This document shows, one piece after another, positions 53,266 through 64,000 of a stretch of 64,000 nucleotides of DNA (its first letter is position 1; each line of letters opens with the position of its first letter). The DNA comes from Neoarius graeffei (Eukaryota > Chordata > Actinopteri > Siluriformes > Ariidae), in NCBI RefSeq assembly GCF_027579695.1, contig NC_083571.1, positions 37,846,443 through 37,910,442 on the forward strand, written 5' to 3'. The translations under genes were made by a program, and so were the position numbers. Under the pieces are notes generated by a model. That model saw only the letters and a list, made by a program, of their open reading frames with translations. It did not search any database and was not told the origin of the DNA.

Positions 53266-53994
53266 ATTAATTAACAAACACATTTTAAGCAAAAAGAGAA
53301 ATTGCAGAATAGTTCTTCAATTGAATACAGACTGTATACTGTACAAATACACAAAGCTCACCCAAGGGTGAAGGGAGAATTAAATAAATCAAATACATTT
53401 TTTATTAAATATAATATGTCAGTGATCGAAGAAGAAAAGTAAGCCAGACCTGAGCGAGTACCAAATTCTCTCTAAAGTCTCTAGCCAGTAACGGTGAGAT
53501 GGAGGAGTATCTTCACCTGTCCTACAGAATGCTGTGACCCTGCAGTGTGAGTGTGGAATGAAACATCCCTAAAATGTAAACTAACCGAGTCAGTAAAGGG
53601 CAGAGCTGAAGGGTTTTGTTAAAAATGATGGATAAACACCAAAACACTGGTATTATTAAAAGTTTAGTGATGTATAAAAGCCCCAAATCCTTATTGCTTT
53701 AATTGCACACTCTATACACACCATGTATTAATGATTTACAGCACTGTCAGGTTTCAAAACGTGACCCTCAAAATGCACAGAGTGAGCTGTCAATCATTTC
53801 CCCATACATTCAGCTCCTTATTTACTTCCATTTGGGATCATTATGTTGTTTAAACTGTAATAAAACACAAGAAACCACTGGGCTGCAAAAACATGTTCTG
53901 TGTTGCAGTAGATACCGTATGTGTCCCAATTAATTCAGAGTTTAATTCATGTAGAATAAAACACAATGGTGTAAACCCACATTTATTTCTGCAG

Positions 53995-54057
53995 AAATGG
54001 AATATTCCACTCCCCAAAGCTGCAAAGAGCTCAAGGAAAAATTTAAAGTCAATGAAG
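53995..54057 (+). pseudogene. Intelectin exon 3 (copy 3)
   Basis: 63 bp, EMEYSTPQSCKELKEKFKVN plus E. Two residue changes from the complete gene. Acceptor tttctgcag and donor gtacat kept. Confidence 0.9.
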
Positions 54058-55040
54058 GTACATGCGAACCAAGCTGACATTTCATTAAAGAAAATTCCGA
54101 ACAGTGTCAGAGCCTCACTCTGCACTACAGTGTGGAATATTGTGTAATTTTTTGATCTGTATTTTTTGAGACTGTAGTTCGGCGATTCCTGTTGTGTGGG
54201 ACGGCATCTTGGTTAAATGTTTTTGTATATTGATCTGAAAGGTAAGCAATGGTAGTGGCAGCCGGCATAATCTTAAAGGAGATACGCAAAGCCTTTATTT
54301 TTAAATACATTTCTGAGTGGATAGCCTCTCCATCCTTGACTCTTGTATGCTGCATAAATGGGAATTCAAAATATATATATTTTTGAGTTAAAAATCGACC
54401 GCAAAGTTGGAATTCGAGCTGCCCCGCTGAGCCAGCCAGCCCTGAGTGCGTGACGTCACTGCGGTAACCGATTTTAGGGTCGAGGCCTTTTACAGCAAAA
54501 GATAAACTCATATAAATAAAAATTTATGGTGAAAGTAAGAAATACCGTCACCGACTTGCTCAACTAAGACTGATTTGACTTCATTGATTGTGGGTTGATT
54601 CTCATTAAAACAGGATAGGTGTTATAACTTATGCAACATATATGTGCATGCATGCATTTTCACTGATGAAACATAAAAGGCTAATTAAATAATCAGCTGA
54701 ACTGAGAATCACATTCTGAAGCAAATTAAATAATCTTATACCGGTAACTGAAATACACAATACAAGTTACATGTATTAATCTAAATGCAGGTAAACGAGT
54801 GTTGTTGTTTTTGTTGTTTTGTATCCAAATGAGAGTCGGTCTTACCCATCAGTGCTCTCACTTCTTGAAGGCCAACCTTGTGGCCGATTGTTTTGAAACA
54901 ATCTGACTTTCAGTTGTTTGTTCAGTTCTCCGTTCATTCGCTTCTTCCATGCAAGGGCAAGATATTGTTGCTGAGGCAAGCATATCCAGTGGAGAAATCA
55001 GACGGCTGCTCCACTCATTCTCCATCTTCTCCATACTGAT
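54058..55040. other. Intron of copy 3 with exon 4 deletion
   Basis: Homologous to 35085-35525 and 30640-31005 of the complete gene without the LINE. The join near 54157-54172 has lost about 470 bp including exon 4. Confidence 0.75.
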
Positions 55041-55043
55041 TAC

Positions 55044-55519
55044 TCCGCTATTACTGCTCGGCTCAGGCAATTACTAAAACCCGGGATGGGACGGGATGCC
55101 ACCGGTTTTAGCAACAACAATGGGGAGGTCACTGCCCAAGTGATATGTCCCATTCCATCCCGTCCCATTCCATCCTGGGTTTTAGCAACAACCCTCAGCT
55201 CACACTCTGGGAGAACTGGTGCAACTGAACTTACTTTCCTTTTCTTGTAGTTTTCTTTTCCCTTAATTGTTGGTACTGCACCCTCTTTCAATACGGGCTT
55301 ATAGCCAACGCTCCTCAACACATCAGAGGTGTCGTACGAGTCTTCAGTAAAATGTGCAGAGCAGAGGAGAGACCACTTCAGAGGCGCTCAATGTCCCCGT
55401 GAACTTCTCGCAAAATGCGTCCAAATCTTTGCAGTTTGAACATTCTTGGGCCATTAATGCAACGTAAATCCATCTTCTGTCGTGTTGCTGCACCCGCCAG
55501 CAACACATCTACGTGGCAT
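55044..55519 (-). pseudogene. THAP-domain relic (copy 3)
   Basis: Inverted paralogue of 30109-30630: MPRRCVAGGCSN start at 55519, the same TAA after TLH, then the CSAHF end of the THAP motif and LLRSVGYKPVLKEGAVPTIK in an open frame. Both copies share the stop. Confidence 0.7.
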
Positions 55520-55619
55520 GGCGATAAATTAGCTCAAAATGGAAGCTCAAAGTTGCAGTCAGCTCTGTGTTTTAGAATAGCAAAAATGGCAATGAGACCG
55601 ATAGCCTTCCTGCAGTGAC

Positions 55620-56394
55620 GTCGCAGATGTCAAGGTCATTCACTCAGACTGCTACCTATATGAATCATTTTAATCATAAAAATTACAATATTAGATTTAT
55701 TATTAATGCTTAAAACTATTTCTATGCCATTCTTGAGGTCTCAAGGCATTTATAAACAAAAAGAGAGGCCATGGTTCTGCGTAACTCCTTTAAAATAATT
55801 CAACTAAAAATCGGCCCTCTAATCTATTTGTTCATCAAAGTGTTAATTAAGCTGGTTATCTACAATTTGGTGTAGGTTTGAGAAGCAAACACATTAATAT
55901 CTTTATGAAAAATATGTTGGGGGTAAGGTTGGCTAGCTTTTTGTGCCGCGAGTAGAGCACACATTCCACGGGAACAGTGTGGGGTGAAATATTCTTTCAA
56001 TCAGCTGTTTTATGTCATTTAAGTTATTTTCTCACCACGTCATATATTTTGAATGCCTAAGTTAATGTGCATGTGACATAATGTGTTATTTTCAGTCTTG
56101 GAGTATTATTTTGAGACCGTAGGTTCATTCATTCATTCATTCATTCATTCATTCATTCATACAAGCACATGAATATCATTTCTATAGGGAAAAAAAATTT
56201 TTTGTATATTGATCTGAATGGGTGGTGGAGCCAGCAGCCGATAAAGTGTTGACAAGTCTCAGCCACAATCCAGAACCCCCGTCTCCGGTGCTTCATTCTC
56301 TCCCCACTCATCAACCCATCACAACAATAAAACATAACGCAGAGTACCTGGATGTGTAGAGAGGCTTCAGCATGTCAGAGAGGGTTACTTTTAT
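55620..56394. other. Intron 4 of copy 3
   Basis: Shared with 28730-29980 and 45360-45970. Holds (ATTC)n at 56126-56160 and the empty site for the SINE at 29584. Confidence 0.65.
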
Positions 56395-56780
56395 CTAACC
56401 TTCATCCAAAGCTTCTCTAACATTCATCTCACCTTCATCTAATGTTCCTTGAATGTTTATATAACCTTCATCTCACGCTCCTCTAACATTTATTAAATGT
56501 TCATCTCATGCTCCTCTAACATTTGTCTAATTTTTATTTAACTTTCATCTATCTGTCCTCGAACATTTATCTAATGTTTGTCTAATGCTCCTCTAACATT
56601 TAACTAATGTTAGAGTGCGAGATGTGTGTTCACTGCTTCAGATGGGTTAAATGCAGAGGATGAATTTCATTGTGCTTGAAGTGTTCATGTGACAAATAAA
56701 GGTTTCTTCTTCTTAATGTTCATCTAACCTTCATCGAACATTTCTCTAACTTTTATCTCATGTTCATCTAACTTCCATCT
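56395..56780. repeat. 11-bp minisatellite (copy 3) with a LINE/SINE tail insertion
   Basis: CTTCATCTAAC-type units in sense orientation for copy 3. They are interrupted at about 56608-56716 by a fragment reading CAGATGGGTTAAATGCAGAGG and ending ACAAATAAAGG(TTC)n, a common fish retroposon 3' tail. Confidence 0.75.
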
Positions 56781-56867
56781 AACACTGTCACACTTCCCTG
56801 AGGTGAAATAATGAGGAACTGGAGACAGGCACTACAATCCAAGGTCCACTTTTAATTTTAATATTTA

Positions 56868-58466
56868 CCGTGGTGCTGGAAAGTTTGTGAACCCTTTAGA
56901 ATGTTCTATATTTCTGCATAAATATGACCTAAAACAATCAGATTTTCACACAAGTCCTAAAAGTGGATAAAGAGAACCCAGTCAAACAAATGAGAAAAAT
57001 ATTATACTTGGTCTTTTATTTATTGAGGAAAATGATCCAATATTACATATCTATGAGTGGCAAACCTATGTGAACCTCTAGGATTAGCAGTTAATTTGAA
57101 GGTGAAATTAGAGTCAGGTGTTTCAATGGGATGACAATCAGGTGTGAGTGGGCACCCTGTTTTATTGAAAGAACAGGGATCTATCAAAGTCTGATCTTCA
57201 CAGCACATTTGTGGAAGTGTATCATGGCACGAACAAAGGAGATTTCTGAGGACCTCAGAAAAAGCATTGCTGATGCTCATCAGGCTGGAAAAGGTTACAA
57301 AACCATCTCTAAAGAGTTTGGACTCCACCAATCCACAGTCAGACAGATTGCATACAAACAGAGGAAATTCAAGACCATTGTTACCCTCCCCGGGAGTGGT
57401 CGACCAACAAAGATCACTCCAAGAGCAAGGTGTGTAATAGTCGGAGAGGTCACAAAGGACCCCAGGGTAACTTCTAAGCAACTGAAGGCCTCTCTCACAT
57501 TGGCTAATGTTAATGTTCATGGGTCCACCATCAGGAGAACACTGAACAACAATGGTGTGCATGGCAGGGTTGCAGGGAGAAAGCCACTGCTCTCCAAAAA
57601 GAACATTGCTGCTCATCTGCAGTTTGCTAAAGATCATGTGGACAAGACAGAAGGCTATTGGAAAAATGTTTTGTGGACAGATGAGACCAAAATAAAACTT
57701 TTTGGTTTAAATGAGAAGCATTATGTTTGGAGAAAGTAAAACACTGCTTTCCAGCATAAGAACCTTATCCCATCTGTGAAACATGGTGGTGGTAGTATCA
57801 TGGTTTGGGCCTGTTTTGCTACATCTGGGCCAGGATGGCTTGCCATCATTGATGGAACAATGAATTCTGAATTATACCAGCAAATTTGAAAGGAAAATGT
57901 CAGGACATCTGTCCATGAACTGAATCTCAAGAAAAGGTGGGTCATGCAGTAGGACAACGACCCTAAGGACACAAGTTGTTCTACCAAAGAATGGTTAAAG
58001 AAGAATAAAGTTCATGTTCTGGAATGGCCAAGTCAAAGTCCTGACCTTAATCCAATCAAAATGTTGTGGAAGGACCTGAAGCGAGCAGTTCATGTGAAGA
58101 AACCCACCAATATCCCAGAGTTGAAGCTGTTCTGTACAGAGGAATGGGCTAAAATTCCTCCAAGCCAGTGTGCAGAACTGATCAACAGTTACCGGAAACG
58201 TTTAGTTGCAGTTATTGCTGCACAAGGGAGTCACACCAGATACTTAAAGCAAAAGTTCACATACTTTTGCCACTCACAAATATGTAATATTGGATCATTT
58301 TCCTCAATAAATAAATGACCAAGTATAATATTTTTGTCTCATTTGTTTAACTGGGTTCTCTTTATCTACTTTTAGGACTTGTGTGAAAATCTGATGATGT
58401 TTTAGGTCATATTTATGCAGAAATATAGAAAATTCTAAAGGGTTCACAAACTTTCAAGCACCACTG
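56868..58466 (+). mobile_element. Tc1-like transposon, decayed
   Basis: Ends CCGTGGTGCTGGAAAGTTTG and CAAACTTTCAAGCACCACTG, with TA before it (56866-56867). Same family and same ancestral site as 26591-27649, so it inserted before the duplication. Confidence 0.88.
57131..58250 (+). pseudogene. Tc1 transposase with stops and altered catalytic site
   Basis: The open part to 57739 has ARTKEISEDLRKSIADAHQA, KTISKEFGLHQSTVRQIAYK, a GSGRPTKITPRA linker, GVHGRVAGRKPLL and VLWTDETKIKLFG (first D). After TAA at 57737 the same frame continues with KHGGGSIMVWACF, more stops near 57887 and 57949, DNDPK (second D) and SPDLNPIKMLW, where the third acidic residue is replaced by K. It cannot be active. Confidence 0.87.
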
Positions 58467-58659
58467 AATACATTTACACACATGCAGAGGTTGCAGAATG
58501 CAGCTCTCTCTCTCTACTGGCCATCTGAAAGACACACAGACACACATTCATGGACAGCCAGGAATTAGACATAGGTGTAACTCGTCACATGTTACCTGCT
58601 GGTTCGACCTGACTCCTTGGCGTTCACAGCCGATGCTCGACCACACCCTCGCTGTCACA

Positions 58660-59076
<417 letters not shown>

Positions 59077-59838
59077 TAAACAAATGAGAATATGGAATAA
59101 ATATCATTAAAGTATGATAAAATTTACAATAATAACAAGTGTTGCCAGGCAAAACAAACCTCAGCTGGTAGCACTTATGATGAATATGAAGGAAGATATC
59201 ACGAAAAAAAAATAGGTACCCTATGGGTACATGTGGCTACTGCTTATAAATAAAATTGTTTTCTGATCCCATGTCCAGACAGTAAATATAGCATATATAC
59301 AGTGCCGTATTAAGCCAATGCGGTGCCCCTGGGCACTATACCTCAAGTCCCCCCCCACCACCACCACCCTGCGCGCACACGTTCAGTAACCTCCTGCACA
59401 CACTCACAAACCTTGCCCTTTGCTGTCAAAAATAGTAGCATATACATAAACAATAGTACACATAAACAAGGTCATTCTTCCTCAATGAAAATTTATTAAG
59501 TAGGCTACATCAGCCCATCAAATTCACTGAAAACAACCAACGATATGCATGTCGGCATATTGAAATGTCTTATTCAAAAATGAGCAGCATATATTTGTAT
59601 GTCTCAGTAAAAACCTTCAAAGCATCCATACTCTATTCTATCCATATTAAAATGTCTCAATTCAAAATGTGTATCAAGTCAAACGGTATCAGCAATTTAA
59701 ACAGCATCCATCTATATACAATACAGCATATTCAAATGTGTCAATTCAAAATGTGTATCAATTAAAATAGCATCGATCTAGGCAACATATTCAAATGTCT
59801 CAATTCGAAATATAAATTCAAATAACATCCAGTACGGC

Positions 59839-60798
59839 CAGGGGCGTCGTAGTGGGGGGAAAAGGGGGACTGAGTTACCAGGGCCCCAAGTGGGGGGAGG
59901 GCCCTTGAGGAGTCTGTAATTTTATTTTCCTTTAAATGTCAATACCATTTAAAGATCACAATATATGTTGCTAACTAATGTAAATGTAATGTTTTGGGTA
60001 AATAAATCGTTTGATTAATGGATTGAATTGTGTGTCCTAGCCTACATATAGTGTCCGGGGACAGGCCCCCCACCCTTTGCACGAAATGGTTTAGTCTGCT
60101 TTCACCGGCCTCTTTAACTCGGCGCATTTAACGTAGCGTTCATTCTGCTGAAGCAGCGCTGCGCGTTGTAGGCTATCTGTGCTATGGAAGATGATGCACA
60201 AGAAAACAAAATCCGGTTTTCAGAAACAAAAAGAGAGGCAGGAAAGAGACAAGAAAAGAAATGAGGGAAAGCAACTGCTCACAAACTTCTTTCCCAAGAA
60301 AGGTGAGTCCAAATGTGAAAGCAAATAGCCTACATTAAATGAACACCCATGGTTATAAATGCTTCAATACCACGGCGATTGTCAGTGCTAAAAACTGCAC
60401 AACACAAAATTAGAAATAACATGATGCCTTTTTTGTTTACATTCCAATAGTATACTAATCGAAAATTAAATTAATATTTATTATTGGGCCATAACATAAT
60501 TAGGCTAATAGCCTAATTTAGTCTCAATGTCATAGGTGTTTGGTGACCTTTGGTGGCATTTACTGTTACAACTTTTAATCATTCTGCAAATAAAACAAAG
60601 ATTCAGTGAAGTATTGTGTGATTAGGGTTTTTTATTCATTTAAGAGTTATTAGATTAATGTGTGGCTACATAACTGACTGGACTGGTAGTACGCCCTTGT
60701 TGTTAGATACTTTCAGCATTGTTAACTGCTGAGCTTTTTTGGGGGGGCCCATGGCCACTGCTTGTGCATAGGGCCCAGAATTTGGTGCTACACCCCTG
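59839..60798. mobile_element. hAT transposon nested in the outer hAT
   Basis: 960 bp. Ends CAGGGGCGTCGTAG and GGTGCTACACCCCTG; the 8-bp duplicate agtacggc is at 59831-59838 and 60799-60806. GGGGGGCCC-rich subterminal sequence on both sides. Contains a first-exon-like frame (60195-60302). Confidence 0.9.
60195..60302 (+). pseudogene. hAT transposase first-exon remnant
   Basis: Encodes MHKKTKSGFQKQKERQERDK and ends LLTNFFPKK before a gtgagt donor. This matches the lysine-rich N-terminal exon of hAT/ZMYM-type transposases of the KRKKPSG..QRK kind. The remainder of the transposase is absent from the element. Confidence 0.65.
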
Positions 60799-61518
60799 AG
60801 TACGGCATATTCAGATGTACAATGTACATATGTGTATCAATTCAAAGAGTATCTGTTCTGTATGAACCTAGACATGTTCTCCCCATAGCGCAGGATCAGT
60901 TAAAATAGAGAAGTGTTCTACTGGCGTCGGCTGCGCTGGGTTGACATCCATAACACCCTTGTCTTCCTTCTCGTCACCATGGTGTGAACTGATCTCTACC
61001 TGGCTTAAAGTGGCTTCGCACATCCCCTCCTCCCCGGCTTCAGCGCTGGTAGTGACAGCAGTTGTCGATGTTTTTATAAAAAAAACGATCTAACACTGGA
61101 ACATTTTTAATTGCAGCTACACGCCTGGAGTCTCTTTTTTTAATTTTCTCTTCGCACAACCACTCAATTGATGTCTGTCCATTTTTCATTTCCACCGCGG
61201 TTTTTAAAAAAAATGATACATTTCACCGTAGGTGGACTGGCTCAACTGACAGGTTGAGGAAAGGGGGGTTAATGGTCACAGGCCACTCTTGCTCAGAATT
61301 ATGATTATTGTTGTTGTTCTTATGAAATTAGTGTTCATAATGAATTATATATGACTATTTAACAATGTCAAGTGTATAACCATTTTAAGTGTACAAACAT
61401 TCACGAAAAATATTTTTAAAGTTTCTTTCATGTGGTGCCCCCCCACTGGCTGTGAGTGGTTAGTGCCCCTGGGCACTGTGCCGCAGGCCCATATAGTTAA
61501 TCCGGCCTTGCATATATA

Positions 61519-62730
61519 TTTACACTATGAGGCAGTAGCCACAGAAATGAAGGGTAAACCAAAAATGAACAATTTAAAAAAAATATCACAGAAGTAAAAT
61601 ATACCAAGTGTCTGTACTTTATATTATTCAACTCTTACAGTTTTCGAAACTGAAACCTTCAAACCGAGGCTGACATACACACACTGTCGCCATGACCCAA
61701 ACTCTTATTTCACAGAAATGGCCCGGCGCTAGAGCTCAGTGGAACACATTTTCCCTCTGTAATAAGCATAAACATGTCTGAAAGTGATTTCTTTAGTCTC
61801 GTCCATTTATTTATAATTAATTTATAACAAATCACAGCAGTGAAGTTATCATCAATGGGGTTTAAAAGTGGGCGTGGACAAAACCCCTTCCTTGCGGATG
61901 TAAATGAACCAAGAAACCATCCAATGACAGCACTGCATATGCAAACAAGCCAGGTAGTGATCCAATCAGTGTTTGTGGGAGGAGTCTTTCTGAGGCACTG
62001 CTCCTGCAGTCTGAGGTCAGAGCTTTTTTTTTTTTTAAACTTTTTGGTCACTGTGGCCTTGACCTTGACCAGATGACCCTTAAACTGTTGGCGGGTCTAT
62101 ATGAGACCAATGCCCATATATCCTGAAAGTTTCATGAAGATTGGTCCAGCCATTCTCCCGTAATATCGTTAACAAAGAAACCTGACTGAAAACAATACCT
62201 CGCCCTCGGTTGACTCCGTCCCAGGTGAGGTAATAACTGTAATACTTGTGCGCATGCGCAATGTGCTATTGTTACACTCATTTTTACAACACAATGATAA
62301 CGTGAGATCACAGTTCCCCGTTCTGGTGATGCGCAGTGCGCGATTGTTACACTCTTACATTCTTACAGCACGATGACATAGTAGCTACCGCCTCTATATG
62401 AGACAGTCACCACAAAAACCTTGACCTTGACCAAATGACCCCCAAAAAGTTGGAGGTTCTATTTGAGACTAATGGCCTTCTATGCTGAAAGTTAAATGAA
62501 GATTGTTCCAGCTGTTTTCCCGTAATATCGTTGACAAAAAACAAAACAAAACAAAGAAACCCCACTGAAACCAATACCTCACCCCCTGGTGGACTCCGTC
62601 CCAGGCGAGGTAACAACAGTGAGCTCCATAAATACACTTAATGTTAAATACAAATATCTTCCATCGTTATGAGGAAATTCTGACATGATGAGAAGATTCT
62701 TCTTCCTCGTCTTTGTACTTTATCCCACAG
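61519..62730. other. Intron 5 of copy 3
   Basis: Paralogous to 20175-24390. The GTCCCAGGCGAGGTAA-type dispersed repeat occurs twice in tandem (about 62045-62240 and 62400-62615), against once in the other copies. The Tc1, Harbinger and piggyBac-like insertions are absent. Confidence 0.75.
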
Positions 62731-62889
62731 AATCCTGGGTATTATGACATCGCAGCGGAGGACGTGGCAGTGTGGCACGTTCCAAATAACGAGCGAGTGG
62801 ATCATTGGAAACCAACATCATTCCTGCGCTACCACACGGAGAACAGATTCCTCAAGAACTACAGAGGAAACTTCTACAATCTCTTCAAG
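62731..62889 (+). pseudogene. Intelectin exon 6 (copy 3)
   Basis: 159 bp, open, NPGYYDIAAEDVAVWHVPNN through NFYNLFK. It shares IAAEDV with copy 2 against IEAENV in the complete gene, so copies 2 and 3 look closer to each other here. Confidence 0.92.
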
Positions 62890-62949
62890 GTAACAGAACA
62901 TTCATTCCTGGAAGGTTCACTTTAGAAATGTTGTGTCCTGTTGCCATTA

Positions 62950-63175
62950 GCTCTGATGTAATGTCTTCTGATGCTAATCTAACTCTAATCCAACACCAGT
63001 CTCACATTCATCTAACATTCCTCTAATGCTCTTAGGCTCCCCACACACGCATTTAACCTTCATTTAACACTCACTTAACACTTTATTTAACCTTATATAG
63101 CATTCATCTAAAGCTTGGATAATAACGTTTATATAAACAATGTTTGTCTAACAGTTATATAACTATATATATTTC
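62950..63175. repeat. Minisatellite of intron 6 (copy 3)
   Basis: CATCTAACATTCCTCTAATGC-type units; no L2 LINE, giving the empty site for 9225-19880. Confidence 0.75.
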
Positions 63176-63239
63176 CCATGAATTTATATCACAGTATATT
63201 TCTAATACTTACATTAATTCAGTATTCTCTGGTTTCCAG

Positions 63240-63360
63240 CGATTCCCAGTGAAGTACAATGTCGGAAGCTGTCCTGCTAACCATGGCCCCGCTGTTCCTG
63301 TAGTGTACGATGTTGGAGACACCAAATCCAACCTTAACCTGTACGGACCCCTCATCAGAG
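63240..63360 (+). pseudogene. Intelectin exon 7 (copy 3)
   Basis: 121 bp, open, RFPVKYNVGSCPANHGPAVP, VVYDVGD and NLYGPLIR. Splice sites kept. Confidence 0.92.
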
Positions 63361-64000
63361 GTGGGTATAGAAAATAAAAATCCACAATGGGGACACAAGT
63401 TGCACCCCTACTGATGAGAACCACAATTTATTTTCCAAGAAATACATTTTACTGCCCTTCATCACATTTTCAGTTAATTGTCAAACAGCAGCAGGCTAGG
63501 AACTAAACACATGAAGAAGTATGTTATATTAAGGAAGTGATGTTTTCTAGCATAGCTTTAGCAGGAAGAATGATTGACATGCCAGTTGGGCTGAGCTTCG
63601 AACCACCACAATACTGCACTCAACAGGAAGCACAGAAATATCTCAGAGTATTACATATTGTGAGATATTCTGTTTAGTGCAGACTGTTAGCTTGATAGCA
63701 TAGCATTAAGACTCACAGTGAAATTTTCCTGGTTACCATGACAACCAGACCACTGCCTCCCAAACCATCAAACTAGAAAGTATGTGAAAATAATGCAGCA
63801 CTAAAACAAATGCTCTGTTCGAAATGTTTTGCTTTAACATCACAAATATTAGATGGTTGTTGCCATGGTAACATTGTATTCTGACAGATTTAGCTAGTTT
63901 ATCAGCAGTTATTTAAATAACTAGCTAATTTAGCTAATATTTTTGTTAATAGGCTGTTAGGACTGGAGGGAGGACATGGGGACACTTCTTAATTTAATGG
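63361..64000. other. Intron 7 of copy 3, to window end
   Basis: Inverted match to 8190-8835. Exon 8 would be expected about 115 bp beyond the window. Confidence 0.7.

Larger units (their letters stand above)
59300..61510. mobile_element. hAT transposon (outer), non-autonomous
   Basis: Ends CAGTGCCGTATTAA and TTAATCCGGCCTTG, with GTGCCCCTGGGCAC subterminal on both sides. The 8-bp duplicate catatata is at 59292-59299 and 61511-61518. The empty site is present in the other copies. No full transposase; a second hAT lies inside. Confidence 0.88.

Noticed and set aside
53893-54147. 84-codon frame in copy 3 read as a small gene
   Set aside because: It spans intelectin exon 3 in a different frame from the lectin; the exon phases support the intelectin reading.

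Overview
The window looks like genomic DNA from a teleost fish. It has spliced genes with GT/AG introns, tRNA-derived DANA/mermaid-type SINEs, L2/CR1/Rex1- and RTE-type LINEs, Ty3/gypsy LTR elements, and Tc1, hAT, Harbinger and piggyBac-like DNA transposons. No prokaryotic, CRISPR or rRNA features were seen. A catfish or other otophysan is possible but not proven.

The only clearly complete host gene is an intelectin (calcium-dependent secreted lectin) on the minus strand. Its nine exons run from about 37.5 kb (TATA box and 5'UTR exon) down to about 6.97 kb (poly-A signal). The eight coding parts sum to 915 bp, splice in consistent phase and give a 304-residue protein. The introns are swollen by transposons: an L2 LINE with a nested chromovirus (9.2-19.9 kb), a Tc1 element with a nested hAT (20.4-22.9 kb), a Harbinger-like MITE (23.3-24.0 kb), a THAP-bearing element, a Gmr1-like LTR fragment, a second Tc1, and another LINE (31.0-35.1 kb).

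Two partial intelectin duplicates flank it. Copy 2 (minus, 37.58-45.97 kb) keeps a truncated exon 6 and exon 5. Copy 3 (plus, inverted, 53.26-64.0 kb, running off the window) keeps exons 3, 5, 6 and 7 but has lost exon 4 and shows no exon 1 or 2. The three copies serve as each other's empty-site controls, so many transposon insertions can be dated relative to the duplication. A degenerate 11-bp minisatellite (GTTAGATGAAG-like; CTAAC on the gene's sense strand) fills the introns of all copies.

Region by region: 0.25-6.66 kb is an L1-type ORF2 tail split by a full Gmr1-like gypsy element (623-5535, TSD cgtac) and a SINE (6009-6395). 7-37.5 kb is the intelectin gene. 37.6-46 kb is copy 2 with a piggyBac-like MITE, a Tc1 and an RTE-like LINE. 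46-53.2 kb holds a spliceable BEN-domain gene with one in-frame TGA, a SINE, a Rex1-like LINE tail and a possible DNA transposon. 53.3-64 kb is copy 3, with a decayed Tc1 and a hAT-within-hAT nest.

The most notable items are: the Gmr1-like element with integrase upstream of reverse transcriptase, a SCAN-like gag segment and a tRNA-Phe-type primer site; the young sushi-type chromovirus with a visible G-GGA-AAA frameshift site and self-priming site; the intelectin promoter lying directly against a broken paralogous exon; and the intronic 11-bp CTAAC array. All homology calls were made by eye, without database searches.
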